This document shows positions 9,790 through 20,052 of a DNA stretch of 64,000 bases, one piece after another. This DNA is from Anthoceros angustus (lineage: Eukaryota; Streptophyta; Anthocerotopsida; Anthocerotales; Anthocerotaceae): the NCBI GenBank assembly GCA_010909165.1, contig MU008184.1, forward strand, positions 558,001 to 622,000. Reading direction: 5' to 3'. Both the position numbers and the translations under genes were made by a program. Under the pieces are notes generated by a model that made no database searches, was not told where the DNA came from, and was given only the letters and a program-made list of their open reading frames with translations. The number at the start of each line of letters is the position of its first letter. Position 1 is the first letter of the stretch.

Positions 9790-11725
9790 ATGGAATACAG
9801 TAGGCCAAAGCAGTTATTTGGCACCTCTTCAAAGAGAAGAAATTTTGCAAATCAAACTTTTGGAAGAATCTCTAGTTCCTATCATTTCAAGGGATGCAAA
9901 TCTTCTCCCAGAACTCAAATCAACTTATCAAGAGGATGTCGACTACCTTTTCATCCTATGGCCACAACTTATAGGAAGCATAGATCCTTGTTTTCAGCAA
10001 CAAAGATTGCAAGGACATCTAGTGTTCTGACTGAAACAGTTTTATTAAAATATTTGGAACAATTTACAAAAGGAAACAAAGAAACAAGCAATTTAAATAC
10101 AATAGGATTGAACAATACACGCTTACAACATGGAATTCGTAATAAAAGCACAGATTTTTCTCTTGAAAAGGTCGCACATATTACGACTGGAAGGATTTTG
10201 ACAAACTTCCGGAGTGGAATTGCAAAGAATGTGCTAAACACCAAAGCTCAATACCCACTAGTTGAAAAGCTTGAAGACATAAAGACACCTCGTTGGTGTC
10301 TAGGGTCAAATAGATACTTCATCTACAATTCAAGAGATTGTAACCATTTTAGACACTCTGGCCCGTTCAAATTTCAAGAACATTTCGGCTTAAAGGCTGG
10401 CTTTAACAATAAAATCTCTCAAGCTGAATTGAACACCTCTAGTAACTTCGAAGCTGTAAACGCTTTCTTGAACGCTGCTCAGTTTGAAGAAAATCTTGAG
10501 TATGTTCAGAGTGCATGGGCAGCCACTCCTAGACATTTAAAACAGCATAACAGAAATGCAACGATGCTAGACATTTTAGAGGTTCAACCTCATATGTCCA
10601 ACATGAAAGCTCTGTGCCTTCAGCAAGAGGTACCAAGTGCACTCATGCTATTGCCTGATCATTTTCATGGCTTCAGTACAAGTACCAGTGCTCAAGTTTC
10701 CAAGCGTACCAGGTACCATTTGAGCACATGGCAGGAGCCACTTCGGAGGTTTAGAGGGGATTTTATGTTAGATACTTGCAATTCACTGTTTCTCAGCTGC
10801 CACCATGGTATATCAAAAAGAAGCTTGTCTGCAAATGGTAAGGTCTCGAAATTCCAATCGAGCCCGAAGTTTTTCCTCTATCCAAAAACTTGGGGAACAC
10901 ATTCAAGCAACCTTTCTGGATCACAGAGTATTGACGGTCGTTCGTTCGAGCCTCCTGTTCTTTCTGGTAGTCAGGTCGATTCCTGTAAAGAAGACGTGAG
11001 AATTTCAGTGTGGTGGGATTTTGAAAATTGTGGAGTTCCTCACGGTATCGACGCTCACAAGATTGCTCTTAACATACTGAACGGACTGCGAGCAAGTGGT
11101 TTTAGAGGGCATGTTTCAATATTCGGCTATGGTGACGTGCTACAATTATCTCGAAACATTCAGCTGGCTCTAAGTTCCACGGGCATTCAACTACATCACA
11201 TACCATCTGGTAAAGCCCACAATTAACACATGAGGTTCTTGCATTGTGCACTGTAGGTGGTGTTTTGTTCCATTTGCTGCTCGAGCGGTACAAGTTTCTG
11301 AACACCTCCATCTCTCCTTGACACCTCATGTCCCTATTGGAACAGGGGGCAAGAAGGAATCAAGTGATAAGGCCATCCTAGTTGATTTAATGTTGTGGAC
11401 GATGGATCACGCACCACCTGCACATGTTTTTCTGATTTCAGGGGATAAAGATTATGCTAGCGCCTTGCATAAGCTCCGCATGAAAAACTATAACATCATG
11501 CTGGCTTGTCCCTTTGGGGTTGCAATATCCCCTGCACTTCTTATGGCTGCAAGCTGTGTTTGGCAGTGGAATAGTCTAGTGAAGGGCCAAGGCTTACAAG
11601 CTGCTACAAGTTTCGACCAGAGAAGGGTTCACGAGCCTCAGGACGGTAATGACTCGTCGGTGCAACCTGCTTGCAAGGAGGAGTTGTTTGAAGACGACAA
11701 GAAAGTGAGAAGCGGGTTTGGGTGA
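9790..11725 (+). CDS. NYN-domain (MARF1/limkain-type) putative ribonuclease
   Basis: Two exons, 9790-11209 and 11346-11725, joined by a 136-bp GT-AG intron that splits a Gly codon; product about 599 aa. The C-terminal third is a NYN domain of the PIN-like nuclease fold: VWWDFENCGVP (acidic residue Asp410), FGYGD, IQLHHIPSGGKK, SSDKAILVDL and LISGDKDYA, so all expected metal-binding acidic residues are present. The first 400 residues are Lys/Asn-rich, poorly conserved and encoded by AT-rich DNA. If translation starts at the internal ATG at 9958, the N-terminus (Arg/Ser-rich) could be an organelle-targeting peptide. Plant members of this family are poorly characterised and are presumed RNases. 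Broken copies lie at 13.1, 17.9 and 23.4 kb, each paired with a germin-like copy. The start codon and possible extra 5' exons are uncertain. Confidence 0.75.
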
Positions 11726-12030
11726 CATGTCGAGTACGCGACTATTCAAGGTTTGATGACATAGCGGTCGCCCTGCGGAAAGCTGGTTGTCATGAGACGT
11801 CCTGTCCAAGATCTCTGTCTTTGGAGAAAGAAAGACGTTTGCTTCTAGGGCAACCTTAAACCATGGCTACAAGGAGCCTCTGCCTTTGTGGAATTCGCGC
11901 AAGCTTGCTGCTCAAACTTTTTCAAGAAAATCGTATAGCCAACAGAATGCTCCGTTTCTGAGTGCAGAACCACTTCTATTTGTAACGTTCAGTTTAAGGT
12001 CAAGGACAGGGTCGAGAGAGTGAACAGAGA

Positions 12031-12290
12031 CGCAGATGAGGAGCCGATCGGTGTTGTTGAGGTTGCTTTATCGTCTTGTCCGCCGTGGCGCCGATGCCAA
12101 GAAATCAGCGCATCAGGACCACTTCGATGCGTATCGTTCCCCAGGTTGCAGTCCCGAGTTCTGGCCATGTAACAAGGTTGTTTCGAGGAACCGGGCATGG
12201 TGCATCGAACAGGGACACGCAGCTGACGGTGACGGCCATGGACAGCATATCCGCACATTCAGGGCGGTCCTCAGGAACATAAGATGTACA
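12031..12290 (+). repeat. Conserved block upstream of germin-like copy 2
   Basis: This stretch recurs, with about the same order and spacing, upstream of copy 3 (16988-17190) and copy 4 (23826-24200). Shared landmarks are CGGTGTTGTTGAGG, TTGTCCGCCGTGG and ATGGACAGCATATCCGCACA. It is absent upstream of copy 1. It may be the ancestral germin-like promoter and 5' UTR carried along with the duplicated unit. No protein reading is shared between the copies. Confidence 0.55.
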
Positions 12291-12401
12291 ACTTGACGAG
12301 AAGCAGCAGGAAGTGCAGTTCATGCATCGCAGGCTACCAGTACTTGTATCACAGAAGCAAATCTATCTGATCATCACTGCAAGTGCAGCAGCAGGTGAGC
12401 A

Positions 12402-13009
12402 ATGGCGGCTTCGGGAATGTACCTGGTACCGCGACGGTGTCCCTGGTACCGTGCAACGACCCGGACATCCTGACGGACTTCGTGGCGCCTCCGGGAGTCG
12501 ACCCGAAGTCGCTCAACGGGAGCTTCTTCGTGTTCAGGGGCCTCCGGCACGCCATGTCGGAGATCCAGTTCCCGGCCCTGACGGGGCTGGGAGTGTCCAC
12601 GGCGCTGCTAGAGTTCCCGCCGCACACACTGAACCCCCTGCACACTCACCCCCGCGCTACCGAGGTCCTGTACGTGCTGGAAGGCAGACTGCGGGTAGGG
12701 TTTGTGGACACCAGCAACAAGCAGTTGCTGGAGAACCAGGGGGCTGGCGACGTCTTCGTGTTCCCTAAGGGCCTGCTGCACTTCCAGTACAACCCCGCTA
12801 CCGTCCGCGCAATCGCGTACGCCGCCTTCAGCAGTGCCAGCCCCGGCACCTAGAGCGCCCCCTCCGCCCTCTTCGGATCCGGCATCGATGACATCGTCCT
12901 GGAGAAGGCCTTCAAGGTGTCGGCCGACATCGTGCACCAGCTGGAACTCCCTTTCCTGGGCATCACCCCCGGCTCTCCCTCGACTGCCCCCGCTGCCAGC
13001 CCCGTCTAA
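12402..13009 (+). pseudogene. Germin-like protein, copy 2, decayed
   Basis: Cupin sequence is easily read: CNDPDILTDFVAPPGV, HTHPRATEVLYVLEG, FPKGLLHFQYN, KVSADIVHQLELPF, ending at a TAA at 13007. Three lesions are visible against copy 4. The signal-peptide segment is shortened and out of frame. About 12 residues between RHA and SEIQF are deleted in frame. An in-frame TAG sits at 12851, after ASPGT, where copy 4 has a Leu codon. The cupin metal ligands are still encoded upstream of the stop. Transcription could still occur, but a normal secreted protein is unlikely. Confidence 0.85.
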
Positions 13010-13148
13010 TTTCAGATTTTCTTTTCTCGTCAGGTGATATATTATTGCTCTGCACATTGACTTGTCGATCGTGCACAGACATTGGTTTCCAGACTGCTTC
13101 GCTCCACACTTAAAGGAGCAAAAGCACGAATTTTCTGTTGGATAGAGC

Positions 13149-13770
13149 TTGTCTGTAAATGGCGTGGTATCGAACTTCCAATCGAGCCCGAATCCTTTTC
13201 TCCATTTTCAAAAACTTGGAAATGACGTACACATTCTAGCAACCGTTCTGGATCACATAGTCTTGTTGAGCCTCCAGTTCTGTTTGGTAATCAGGTGGAC
13301 CCCTTTAAAGAAGACATGCGTGAGAACTTCAGTTTGGTGCGACTTTGAAAATTTTGGAGCTCCTCACTGTACCTTTGCTCATAACATTTTAATCTTAATA
13401 TCTTGGATGGACTTCCAACAAGTGGTTTTAGAGGGCATGTGTCAAGATTCGGATATTGCGATGTGCTACAATTATCTCGAAACATTCAGCTGGCTCTCAG
13501 TTCCACGGGCATTCAATTACATCACATACCATCTAGTAAAGCACACAATCAACGGCATGACGTTCTTGCGTGGTGAACTGAAAGGTGGTGCTTTTTGCTC
13601 CTCGAGCGGTATAAGTTTATGAACACCTCCATCTGTCCTTGACAATGGAGTCAATACCCCGCACTTCCTATGGCTGCAAGCTTTGTTGGGCAGTGAAAGA
13701 GTCTAGTGAAGAGCCAAAGGCTTGCAAGCTCTTACAAGTTTTCACCATCGAAGGGAATTCAGGAGCCTGT
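13149..13770 (+). pseudogene. NYN-domain gene, broken copy 2
   Basis: Homologous at the DNA level to the middle and 3' part of the intact NYN gene (from about 10820 to 11640). The protein reading keeps TSVWCDFENFGAP, but the frame is then lost: the stretch matching FGYGD is out of frame and the region matching the SSDK motif is missing. The reading frame is therefore not functional. The last part (from 13494) belongs to the 1.7-kb duplication, so its 3' end occurs again at 15202-15480. Confidence 0.75.
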
Positions 13771-14089
13771 GGATGGTATTAACTTGGCCGTGCAACCTGC
13801 TCAGCCCAGCTGCAACCAACACACCCCATCCCCTCCGCGCTGAGAGCTCAACCAGTCTAGAGCACTTCATCATCTCCAACCTTTACATCCATAGCCAAAG
13901 CTCGAGGCCCCATGGGCACAGCACATCTGACAGTCTCCATCCATGCCTCCACTCGACTGTACGACATAAGCGACCGCTGCCCTCATGTGCCTGGTGCCTC
14001 CAGAAACTGAAAGCCGCTGGTTGCCGATCTGATATCACATCTACTTGATAATGCTCCACGCAGCTTTAGGGCAAGCCATTCCTCCCACG

Positions 14090-14650
14090 TCACGCACCGT
14101 CCCCATCCCCTGCTCTTTCCTTCAGTCTCTTCTTCCGCCTATCCTTAACCACCTCCGCCGGAACTTCACCATCCGCCACAACCCTACTCGTCCCTACCTT
14201 GTCCCAGTCCAGTTTTTTCTCCTCCTGACCACCATCCACCAATTCCTTCTCCACACTTTCCCTTCTCTTTCTCTTCTTCTCCTTCTGCTCCTGCCCACAG
14301 CAGCCTGCCCATCCTCCTCAGCCCCGTCCCTTCACAGCCTGCACCTTCGCGGCAGCTTCCTGTTCCTGCCCCATCTCCCGCCCACCATTCCCGCAAGCCA
14401 CCATTCCGTCATTCACCCCATTCACGTGCAGGAAGCTCCTCCGCCACGGGCAGAGTCAGCTCGCCCTTGGCCATCTGCCTTGCATTGCCACTTCATCCCG
14501 CAGAGCTTTGGCAACTGTGGAGATGTAGCTCAGCACGACCCCATCGCCCGGAAGAAAGTCACTTGTGGAAAATGCCTGCATGCAAGATGAAGCCTCCTGG
14601 AGGCTGCAAGGCCTGGTAGACACCATTGTGCACCGAATTCTCGTGGCCAT
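14090..14650 (-). pseudogene. Unidentified charged protein, copy A (frame broken)
   Basis: Same sequence as the open frame at 15795-16358, starting at the ATG at 14650, but small indels around 14290-14480 shift the frame so that only the first 65 codons agree. It sits inside sequence inserted into the broken NYN copy. No known domain is seen. Confidence 0.4.
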
Positions 14651-14752
14651 ACTAGCCCAGCCTGATCAGATCCTGGTTGTGAGGCCTGCCTATCAGGATT
14701 TCTATGTCCCTCTTAATCAGTCATCCGTCTCCTTCGAAGGTCGCAGAACCCT

Positions 14753-14760
14753 AATAAATA
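14753..14760 (-). promoter_or_regulatory. TATA box beside a telo-box (minus strand)
   Basis: On the minus strand TATTTATT is followed directly by AGGGTTC, the reverse of the plant telo-box AACCCTAA. The pair lies 103 bp upstream of the ATG at 14650 and recurs in copy B at 16461. TATA plus telo-box is a typical plant core promoter arrangement, which suggests that the minus-strand frame is or was a real transcription unit. Confidence 0.4.
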
Positions 14761-14804
14761 GAGCTCCGAAGCAGACGAGATCAAAGAGAGTCTGATGAGA
14801 GACA

Positions 14805-14905
14805 ACTTGGAAGCCTATAATATAGACTAGACTAGCCTATACACAGTACACAACTTGGAAGCCTACAATATAGACTAGACTAGCCTATATGCAGTACATA
14901 TGTAG
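14805..14905 (+). repeat. Two tandem copies of a ~53-bp repeat
   Basis: The segment beginning ACAACTTGGAAGCCTATAAT and ending in a GTACA stretch occurs twice in a row with a few substitutions. The same pair occurs again at about 16510-16613 in the second half of the 1.7-kb duplication. It contains GACTAGACTAG, itself a short internal repeat. Confidence 0.7.
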
Positions 14906-15201
14906 AAGAATTCATCCTGTCTTCCGATTGGCGGAACCCTAATTTAGATCTAGGGAAGATGGTGAGCATGGCGGATTTGAGTGACATGCCGAGGGCGCCA
15001 CTATTCCAGGTTTGCTTCTGTAGCGGCTGCCCTGTGAAAAAATAGTGATGAGACGTCCTATCCAAGATCTAAGTCTTTGGAGCCTGCTTTCGAGAATTCA
15101 CGGAAGCTTGCTGGTGAATTCATACCTTTTCAAGAAAATCACCTTGAACAAAATCGTGTAGCCAACAGGACGCTCCGTTTCTGAAGTGGTGCAGAATTGC
15201 T

Positions 15202-16914
15202 CTCTCAGTTCCACGGGCATTCAATTACATCACATACCATCTAGTAAAGCACACAATCAACGGCATGACGTTCTTGCGTGGTGAACTGAAAGGTGGTGCT
15301 TTTGCTCCTCGAGCGGTATAAGTTTATGAACACCTCCATCTGTCCTTGACAATGGAGTCAATACCCGCACTTCCTATGGCTGCAAGCTTTGTTGGGCAGT
15401 GAAAGAGTCTAGTGAAGAGCCAAAGGCTTGCAAGCTCTTACAAGTTTTCACCATCGAAGGGAATTCAGGAGCCTGTGGATGGTATTAACTTGGCCGTGCA
15501 ACCTGCTCAGCCCAGCTGCAACCAACACACCCCATCCCTCCGCGCTGAGAGCTCAACCAGTCTAGAGCACTTCATCATCTCCAACCTTTACATCCATAGC
15601 CAAAGCTCGAGGCCCCATGGGCACAGCACATCTGACAGTCTCCATCCATGCCTCCACTCGACTGTACGACATAAGCGACCGCTGCCCTCATGTGCCTGGT
15701 GCCTCCAGAAACTGAAAGCCGCTGGTTGCCGATCTGATATCACATCTACTTGATAATGCTCCACGCAGCTTTAGGGCAAGCCATTCCTCCCACGTCACGC
15801 ACCGTCCCCATCCCCTGCTCTTTCCTTCAGTCTCTTCTTCCGCCTATCCTTAACCACCTCCGCCGGAACTTCACCATCCGCCACAACCCTACTCGTCCCT
15901 ACCTTGTCCCAGTCCAGTTTTTTCTCCTCCTGACCACCATCCACCAATTCCTTCTCCACACTTTCCCTTCTCTTTCTCTTCTTCTCCTTCTGCTCCCGCT
16001 CCACAGCAGCCTGCCCATCCTCCTCAGCCCGTCCCTTCACAGCCTGCACCTTCGCGGCAGCTTCCTGTTCCTGCCCCATCTCCCGCCCACCATTCCCGCA
16101 AGCCACCATTCCGTCATTCACCCCATTCACACGTGCAGGAAGCTCCTCCGCCACGGGCAGAGTCAGCTCGCCCTTGGCCATCTGCCTTTGCATTGCCACT
16201 TCATCCCGCAGAGCTTTGGCAACTGTGGAGATGTAGCTCAGCACGACCCCATCGCCCGGAAGAAAGTCACTTGTGGAAAATGCCTGCATGCAAGATGAAG
16301 CCTCCTGGAGGCTGCAAGGCCTGGTAGACACCATTGTGCACCGAATTCTCGTGGCCATACTAGCCCAGCCTGATCAGATCCTGGTTGTGAGGCCTGCCTA
16401 TCAGGATTTCTATGTCCCTCTTAATCAGTCATCCGTCTCCTTCGAAGGTCGCAGAACCCTAATAAATAGAGCTCCGAAGCAGACGAGATCAAAGAGAGTC
16501 TGATGAGAGACAACTTGGAAGCCTATAATATAGACTAGACTAGCCTATACACAGTACACAACTTGGAAGCCTACAATATAGACTAGACTAGCCTATATGC
16601 AGTACATATGTAGAAGAATTCATCCTGTCTTCCGATTGGCGGAACCCTAATTTAGATCTAGGGGAAGATGGTGAGCATGGCGGATTTGAGTGACATGCCG
16701 AGGGCGCCACTATTCCAGGTTTGCTTCTGTAGCGGCTGCCCTGTGAAAAAATAGTGATGAGACGTCCTATCCAAGATCTAAGTCTTTGGAGCCTGCTTTC
16801 GAGAATTCACGGAAGCTTGCTGGTGAATTCATACCTTTTCAAGAAAATCACCTTGAACAAAATCGTGTAGCCAACAGGACGCTCCGTTTCTGAAGTGGTG
16901 CAGAATTGCTCTCT
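15202..16914 (+). repeat. 1.7-kb direct duplication, copy B
   Basis: Second copy of the segment described at 13494-15201, offset by 1,708 bp. It ends where the sequence resumes with CCAGTTCTACTGG and runs into the conserved block upstream of germin-like copy 3. In this copy the minus-strand frame at 15795-16358 is open, whereas in copy A it is broken. Confidence 0.85.
15795..16358 (-). CDS. Unidentified charged protein, copy B (187 aa)
   Basis: I do not recognise this protein. From the ATG at 16358 it has a Cys/Ser-containing N-terminus, then a long stretch rich in Glu, Lys, Arg and Ala (about residues 60-180, with KEKKRKRRESVEKE), probably helical and possibly a coiled coil or nucleic-acid-binding tail. 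There is no signal peptide or membrane segment. A minus-strand TATTTATT plus telo-box lies 103 bp upstream. The frame stays open for 187 codons in this copy only. It lies in about 1.1 kb inserted between NYN-derived sequence and germin-like upstream sequence, so it may be a captured or transposon-borne gene. Additional exons are possible. Confidence 0.35.
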   Translation of the reverse strand: MATRIRCTMVSTRPCSLQEASSCMQAFSTSDFLPGDGVVLSYISTVAKALRDEVAMQRQMAKGELTLPVAEELPARVNGVNDGMVACGNGGREMGQEQEAAAKVQAVKGRAEEDGQAAVEREQKEKKRKRRESVEKELVDGGQEEKKLDWDKVGTSRVVADGEVPAEVVKDRRKKRLKERAGDGDGA

Positions 16915-16987
16915 CCAGTTCTACTGGTAACACTGAGTTGTAGGGTTTCGGACAGGGAATAAATAAACGGAAACGTAGACGAGGAGG

Positions 16988-17190
16988 AAACGTGGATGAG
17001 GAGCTATCGGCGTTGTTGAGGAGGCTTCATCGTGTTGTCCGCCGAGGGGCAGATGCTAAGAATGAGCTCGTCAGGGGCACTTCGGTGCGCTGGAAGTTGG
17101 CTCCGTCTCATTCCCATGCTGCGCTTGCCATGGACAGCATATATCCACACATGTCAGGGTGGTCCTCAGGAGCATAGCGCCTTGACGACA
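16988..17190 (+). repeat. Conserved block upstream of germin-like copy 3
   Basis: Second occurrence of the block seen at 12031-12290, with CGGCGTTGTTGAGG, TTGTCCGCCGAGG and ATGGACAGCATAT in the same order. It leads into the ATG of copy 3 at 17350. Confidence 0.55.
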
Positions 17191-17349
17191 AGCAGCAGGG
17201 AGCGCATGCAGAGGATTGGCAGCTGCTCCTTCCGCAGCTGCAGCTAGCAGGTGGTCAGTACTTCTGTCATCGAAGCACATACATTTGATCGTCACTGCCA
17301 TTGCCAAGGCCAGGGCCTGGCCCGAGGCCTGGGCCTGCAGCAGCAGCAT

Positions 17350-17800
17350 ATGGTGGCGTCAGGAAGGCAGCATGCATATCGGATGGAGCTTGTGGCGCTG
17401 AGCCCGGTCGTGGCGGTGTCCCTGGTGGCGTGCAGCAACCCGGCCATCGTGATCACCGACTGCGTGGTGCCCCCGGGAGTCGACCCTGCGTTGCTGAACG
17501 GGAGCTTCTTCGCAGTCAGGGGCCTCCAGCACGCGTCCTGGAGGCTGGCGACGTCTTCGTCTTCCCCAAAGGCGTGCTGCACTTCCAGTACAACCCTACC
17601 ACCGTCCCCGCCATCGATAGCGCCTTCTTCACCGTCCGCGGCTTCGCGGAAGGCCCCTTCAACTTCTTCTTCAGCAGCGTCAGCCCCGGCACCGTCTTCC
17701 CCCTTTGGATCCGGCGGCTTCAATTTCATCGTCCCCGAGAAGGCCTTCAAGATGTCGGCGGCCGACATGCGGAACCAGTTTGAACTTGAAGTCGACCCCC
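17350..17800 (+). pseudogene. Germin-like protein, copy 3, missing the cupin core
   Basis: The N-terminal part is readable from the ATG at 17350 (signal peptide, VACSNP, VVPPGVDPALLNGSFF), then GLQHA is followed directly by LEAGDVFVFPKGVLHFQYN in another frame. The intervening roughly 65-75 residues, which hold the HTHP...E metal-binding motif in the other copies, are deleted. A second frame change near 17695 restores the frame of FGSGGFNF and the C-terminal AFKMSAADM. Without the first cupin motif, no metal-binding oxidase or structural germin can be made. Confidence 0.85.
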
Positions 17801-17880
17801 TCTCTTCGTGCTCCAAATTTACCCATGTGTCCCACATACGAGAGCTCTGCGCACGGACACGGACCTCGGAGTGCCTTAAA

Positions 17881-18440
17881 GCTATTGCCTGATCAATTTC
17901 ATGGCTCCGATACAAGTACTAGCTCAAGTCTCCCAGCAAACCACATGCCATCTCAGCACATTGCAGGAGGCACTTCGGAAGTTAAGAGGGAATTTTCTGG
18001 TGCATGGACTACTTCCAATTCACTGTCCTTCAGCTGCCACTGTATGTGGAATATCAAAAAGGAGCTTGCCTGCAGATGGATCCGTTTTCCAATCGAGCCT
18101 TAAGCGTTTTCTCTATCCAAAAACCTGCGGACGAACAGTTCTTCAGTCTTTCTGGATCACCTAGTCTTGATGGTTTTAGCGAGTCTCCGGTTCTGTGTGG
18201 TAGGTGGTCAGGTATCCCTCTAAAGAAGACATATATAAGAACTTCAGTGTGGTGTGATTTTGAAATTGTGGAGTTCCCCACAGTATCGATGCTCATACCA
18301 TACTGCACGGACTCCGAACAAGTGGGTTTAGAGAGCATGTCTCAAGATTCGGAAGTGGGTAATTTAGAGAGCATGTGTCAAGATTCGGATATGGTGCTGT
18401 GCTACGATTATCTCGAAACATTCACCTGGCTGTAACTTCC
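17881..18440 (+). pseudogene. NYN-domain gene, broken copy 3
   Basis: DNA and protein similarity to the intact NYN gene runs from LPDQFHG (17886) to TSVWCDFEIVE near 18243-18275, then through the YLETFTWL stretch at about 18410-18435. The frame is broken several times. A short duplication (GAGCATGTCTCAAGATTCGG, repeated at about 18334 and 18369) is unique to this copy. The 3' half of the domain is missing: the sequence leaves homology about 80 bp before the tRNA gene. Confidence 0.75.
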
Positions 18441-18511
18441 ACGGCTATACAACTAGATGGAATCGAAGTGCCAGGATCGAAAGCCGGGGTCTCGACCATT
18501 TTCATTATCAA

Positions 18512-18584
18512 GCTCCCGTGGCCTAATGGATAAGGCATCTGACTTCTAATCAGGGGACTGCGGGTTCGAGTCCCGCCGGGGGTG
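18512..18584 (+). tRNA. trnR-UCU: tRNA-Arg (anticodon TCT)
   Basis: A 73-nt cloverleaf without intron. It has a seven-pair acceptor stem GCTCCCG/CGGGGGT (two G-U pairs), a D-arm containing GGCCTAATGGATAAGGC, the anticodon loop CTTCTAA closed by TCTGA/TCAGG, and a T-arm GCGGG-TTCGAGT-CCCGC. It matches the usual nuclear plant tRNA-Arg(UCU), with a few compensated or wobble changes. The internal A and B promoter boxes are intact. The last 11 nt overlap the direct repeat that flanks the neighbouring MULE, so the element inserted at the gene's 3' end without destroying it. Confidence 0.9.
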
Positions 18585-18592
18585 TCCAGAGC
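18574..18592 (+). repeat. 19-bp direct repeat, left flank of the MULE
   Basis: CGCCGGGGGTGTCCAGAGC; the first 11 nt are the 3' end of the tRNA-Arg gene. The identical 19 nt are found at 23033-23051 in the same orientation, just outside the right terminal inverted repeat. Confidence 0.85.
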
Positions 18593-18611
18593 GAAGGATG
18601 GTCCCGCGCCT

Positions 18612-19221
18612 GCGTCTCAATCTCCGAAGCAATCAATGCTTCGCGCGTGTGAAGGCTGGCGTAGCATGCCATGCCTTGCCCATCACGATGCTCAAAACTT
18701 TAAACGCAACACCATGTACAGGTCCATACAGGATGTCACTGCCGTATTTTGCCCAGCACGGCACAACCCCAGTATACGCACCCACCACAACTGCCGTATT
18801 TTGCCCAGCACGGCACAACCCCAGTATACGCACCCACCACAACTGCCGTATTTTGCCCAGCACGGCACAACCCCAGTATACGCACCCACCACAACGAGGT
18901 TGTGATGTAAACCAACCATGCTTGATTTTAGAACCGTGCGCGAGAGTATGAACTGAGTGCGCAACCCCAGTATACACACCCACCATGTACAGGTCCATAC
19001 AGGATGTCACTGCCGTATTTTGCCCAGCACGGCACAACCCCAGTATATGCACCCACCACAACGAGGTTGTGATGTAAACCAACCATACTTGATTTTAGAA
19101 CCGTGCGCGAGAGTATGAACTGAGCGCGCAACCCCAGTATACGCACCCACCACAACGAGGTTGTGATGTAAACCAACCATGCTTGATTTTAGAACCGTGC
19201 GCGAGAGTATGAACTGAGCGC
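18612..19221 (+). repeat. Left terminal inverted repeat of the MULE, internally expanded
   Basis: The outer part (18612 to about 18790) and the inner end (19150-19221, ending GAACTGAGCGCG) together match the right terminal repeat in inverse orientation. Between them, a roughly 52-bp unit beginning CTGCCGTATTTTGCCCAGCA is present three times in a row (18740-18895). A longer unit ending in GAGAGTATGAACTGAG then recurs twice more. The left end is therefore about twice the length of the right. Confidence 0.8.
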
Positions 19222-19245
19222 GGTGTCTCAAAACTAAAGACTAAG

Positions 19246-19435
19246 GCGGGGGAGCGATCCGGGAGGACGCGAGGACGGGAGGGAGGCGAGGCGGGGAGGG
19301 AGGGGCGCGGGGCGCGAGGACGGGAGGGAGGGCGCGGGGCGCGAGGACGGGAGGGAGGGCGCGGGCGGGCCACGGGAGGAGGGGCGGGGAGGAGGCGCGA
19401 GGCGGGGCGCGGGGCGGGGGAGGCGCAGTGGGGAG
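19246..19435 (+). repeat. Very G-rich tract inside the MULE
   Basis: About 190 bp with almost no pyrimidine runs on the plus strand, built of GGGAGG, GGCGCGGGGCGCGAGGAC and similar blocks, with many runs of three to five G. The spacing permits G-quadruplexes on the plus strand. It lies just inside the left terminal repeat. Confidence 0.7.
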
Positions 19436-20052
19436 GCCACAGGCGGCCTTGGGAGGCCGCAGGGCGGTGGGGATGTGGCGGGTTGGGACGCCGGTTGTCG
19501 ATGGCTCTTCCGCCACTCAAATTCGATGAGTGATGTGTGATCGGCTCCATTCCGGTGGATGGCAAGTTCGGGGTCAAATGCAGTGGGTGATGAGCCGAGT
19601 ATGGCGATAAACATTGCATCGCTAGTATGTGGATGCCCTGAAAGCGGATTTGTGGGAGGAAGTGTTTTGTAGGTTCATCTTTGCAGGGCCCCTAGAAATG
19701 ATGCAGGTAAAGCCGCTTGGAGGCAGGCTCGTATAAGTCACAACTGGAAATGCACTTGGCCAGCCCACTATCTCGGTACTCGTGACCTCGGTAAACCTGC
19801 CGGTTGGAGTCTTGATGTCTGTTCACCAAAGTGAGGGAGGACAACTAGCAAAGGCGGGGACATCGTGGATGGGACGTATTTTTGAATCAGAAGTGTTCAG
19901 GTAGGAAATTGCCATACAGTAGCCTTCTAGCCATACAGTAGCCTTCATTATTGTACTAATTTGTAAAACATCCTAGTAAAGAAGTCCAGGCTATACAAGG
20001 TTAGAAACAGTCTGAACAAATTCCTCATAACAAATTCCTCAGAACAAATTCC

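Larger units (their letters stand above)
13494..15201 (+). repeat. 1.7-kb direct duplication, copy A
   Basis: This 1,708-bp segment is repeated immediately downstream (15202 to about 16914) almost base for base; the few differences are single-base indels and substitutions, for example in the pyrimidine-rich stretch around 14290-14330. It contains the 3' end of the broken NYN copy 2, an inserted sequence (about 13815-14955) and the start of the next germin-like upstream region. Such high identity means a very recent tandem duplication, or an assembly artefact. Confidence 0.85.

Noticed and set aside
18598-19231. Open frames with repeated YFAQHGTTPVYAPTTT-type peptides
   Set aside because: They are translations of the tandem units of the MULE terminal repeat and are present in several frames.
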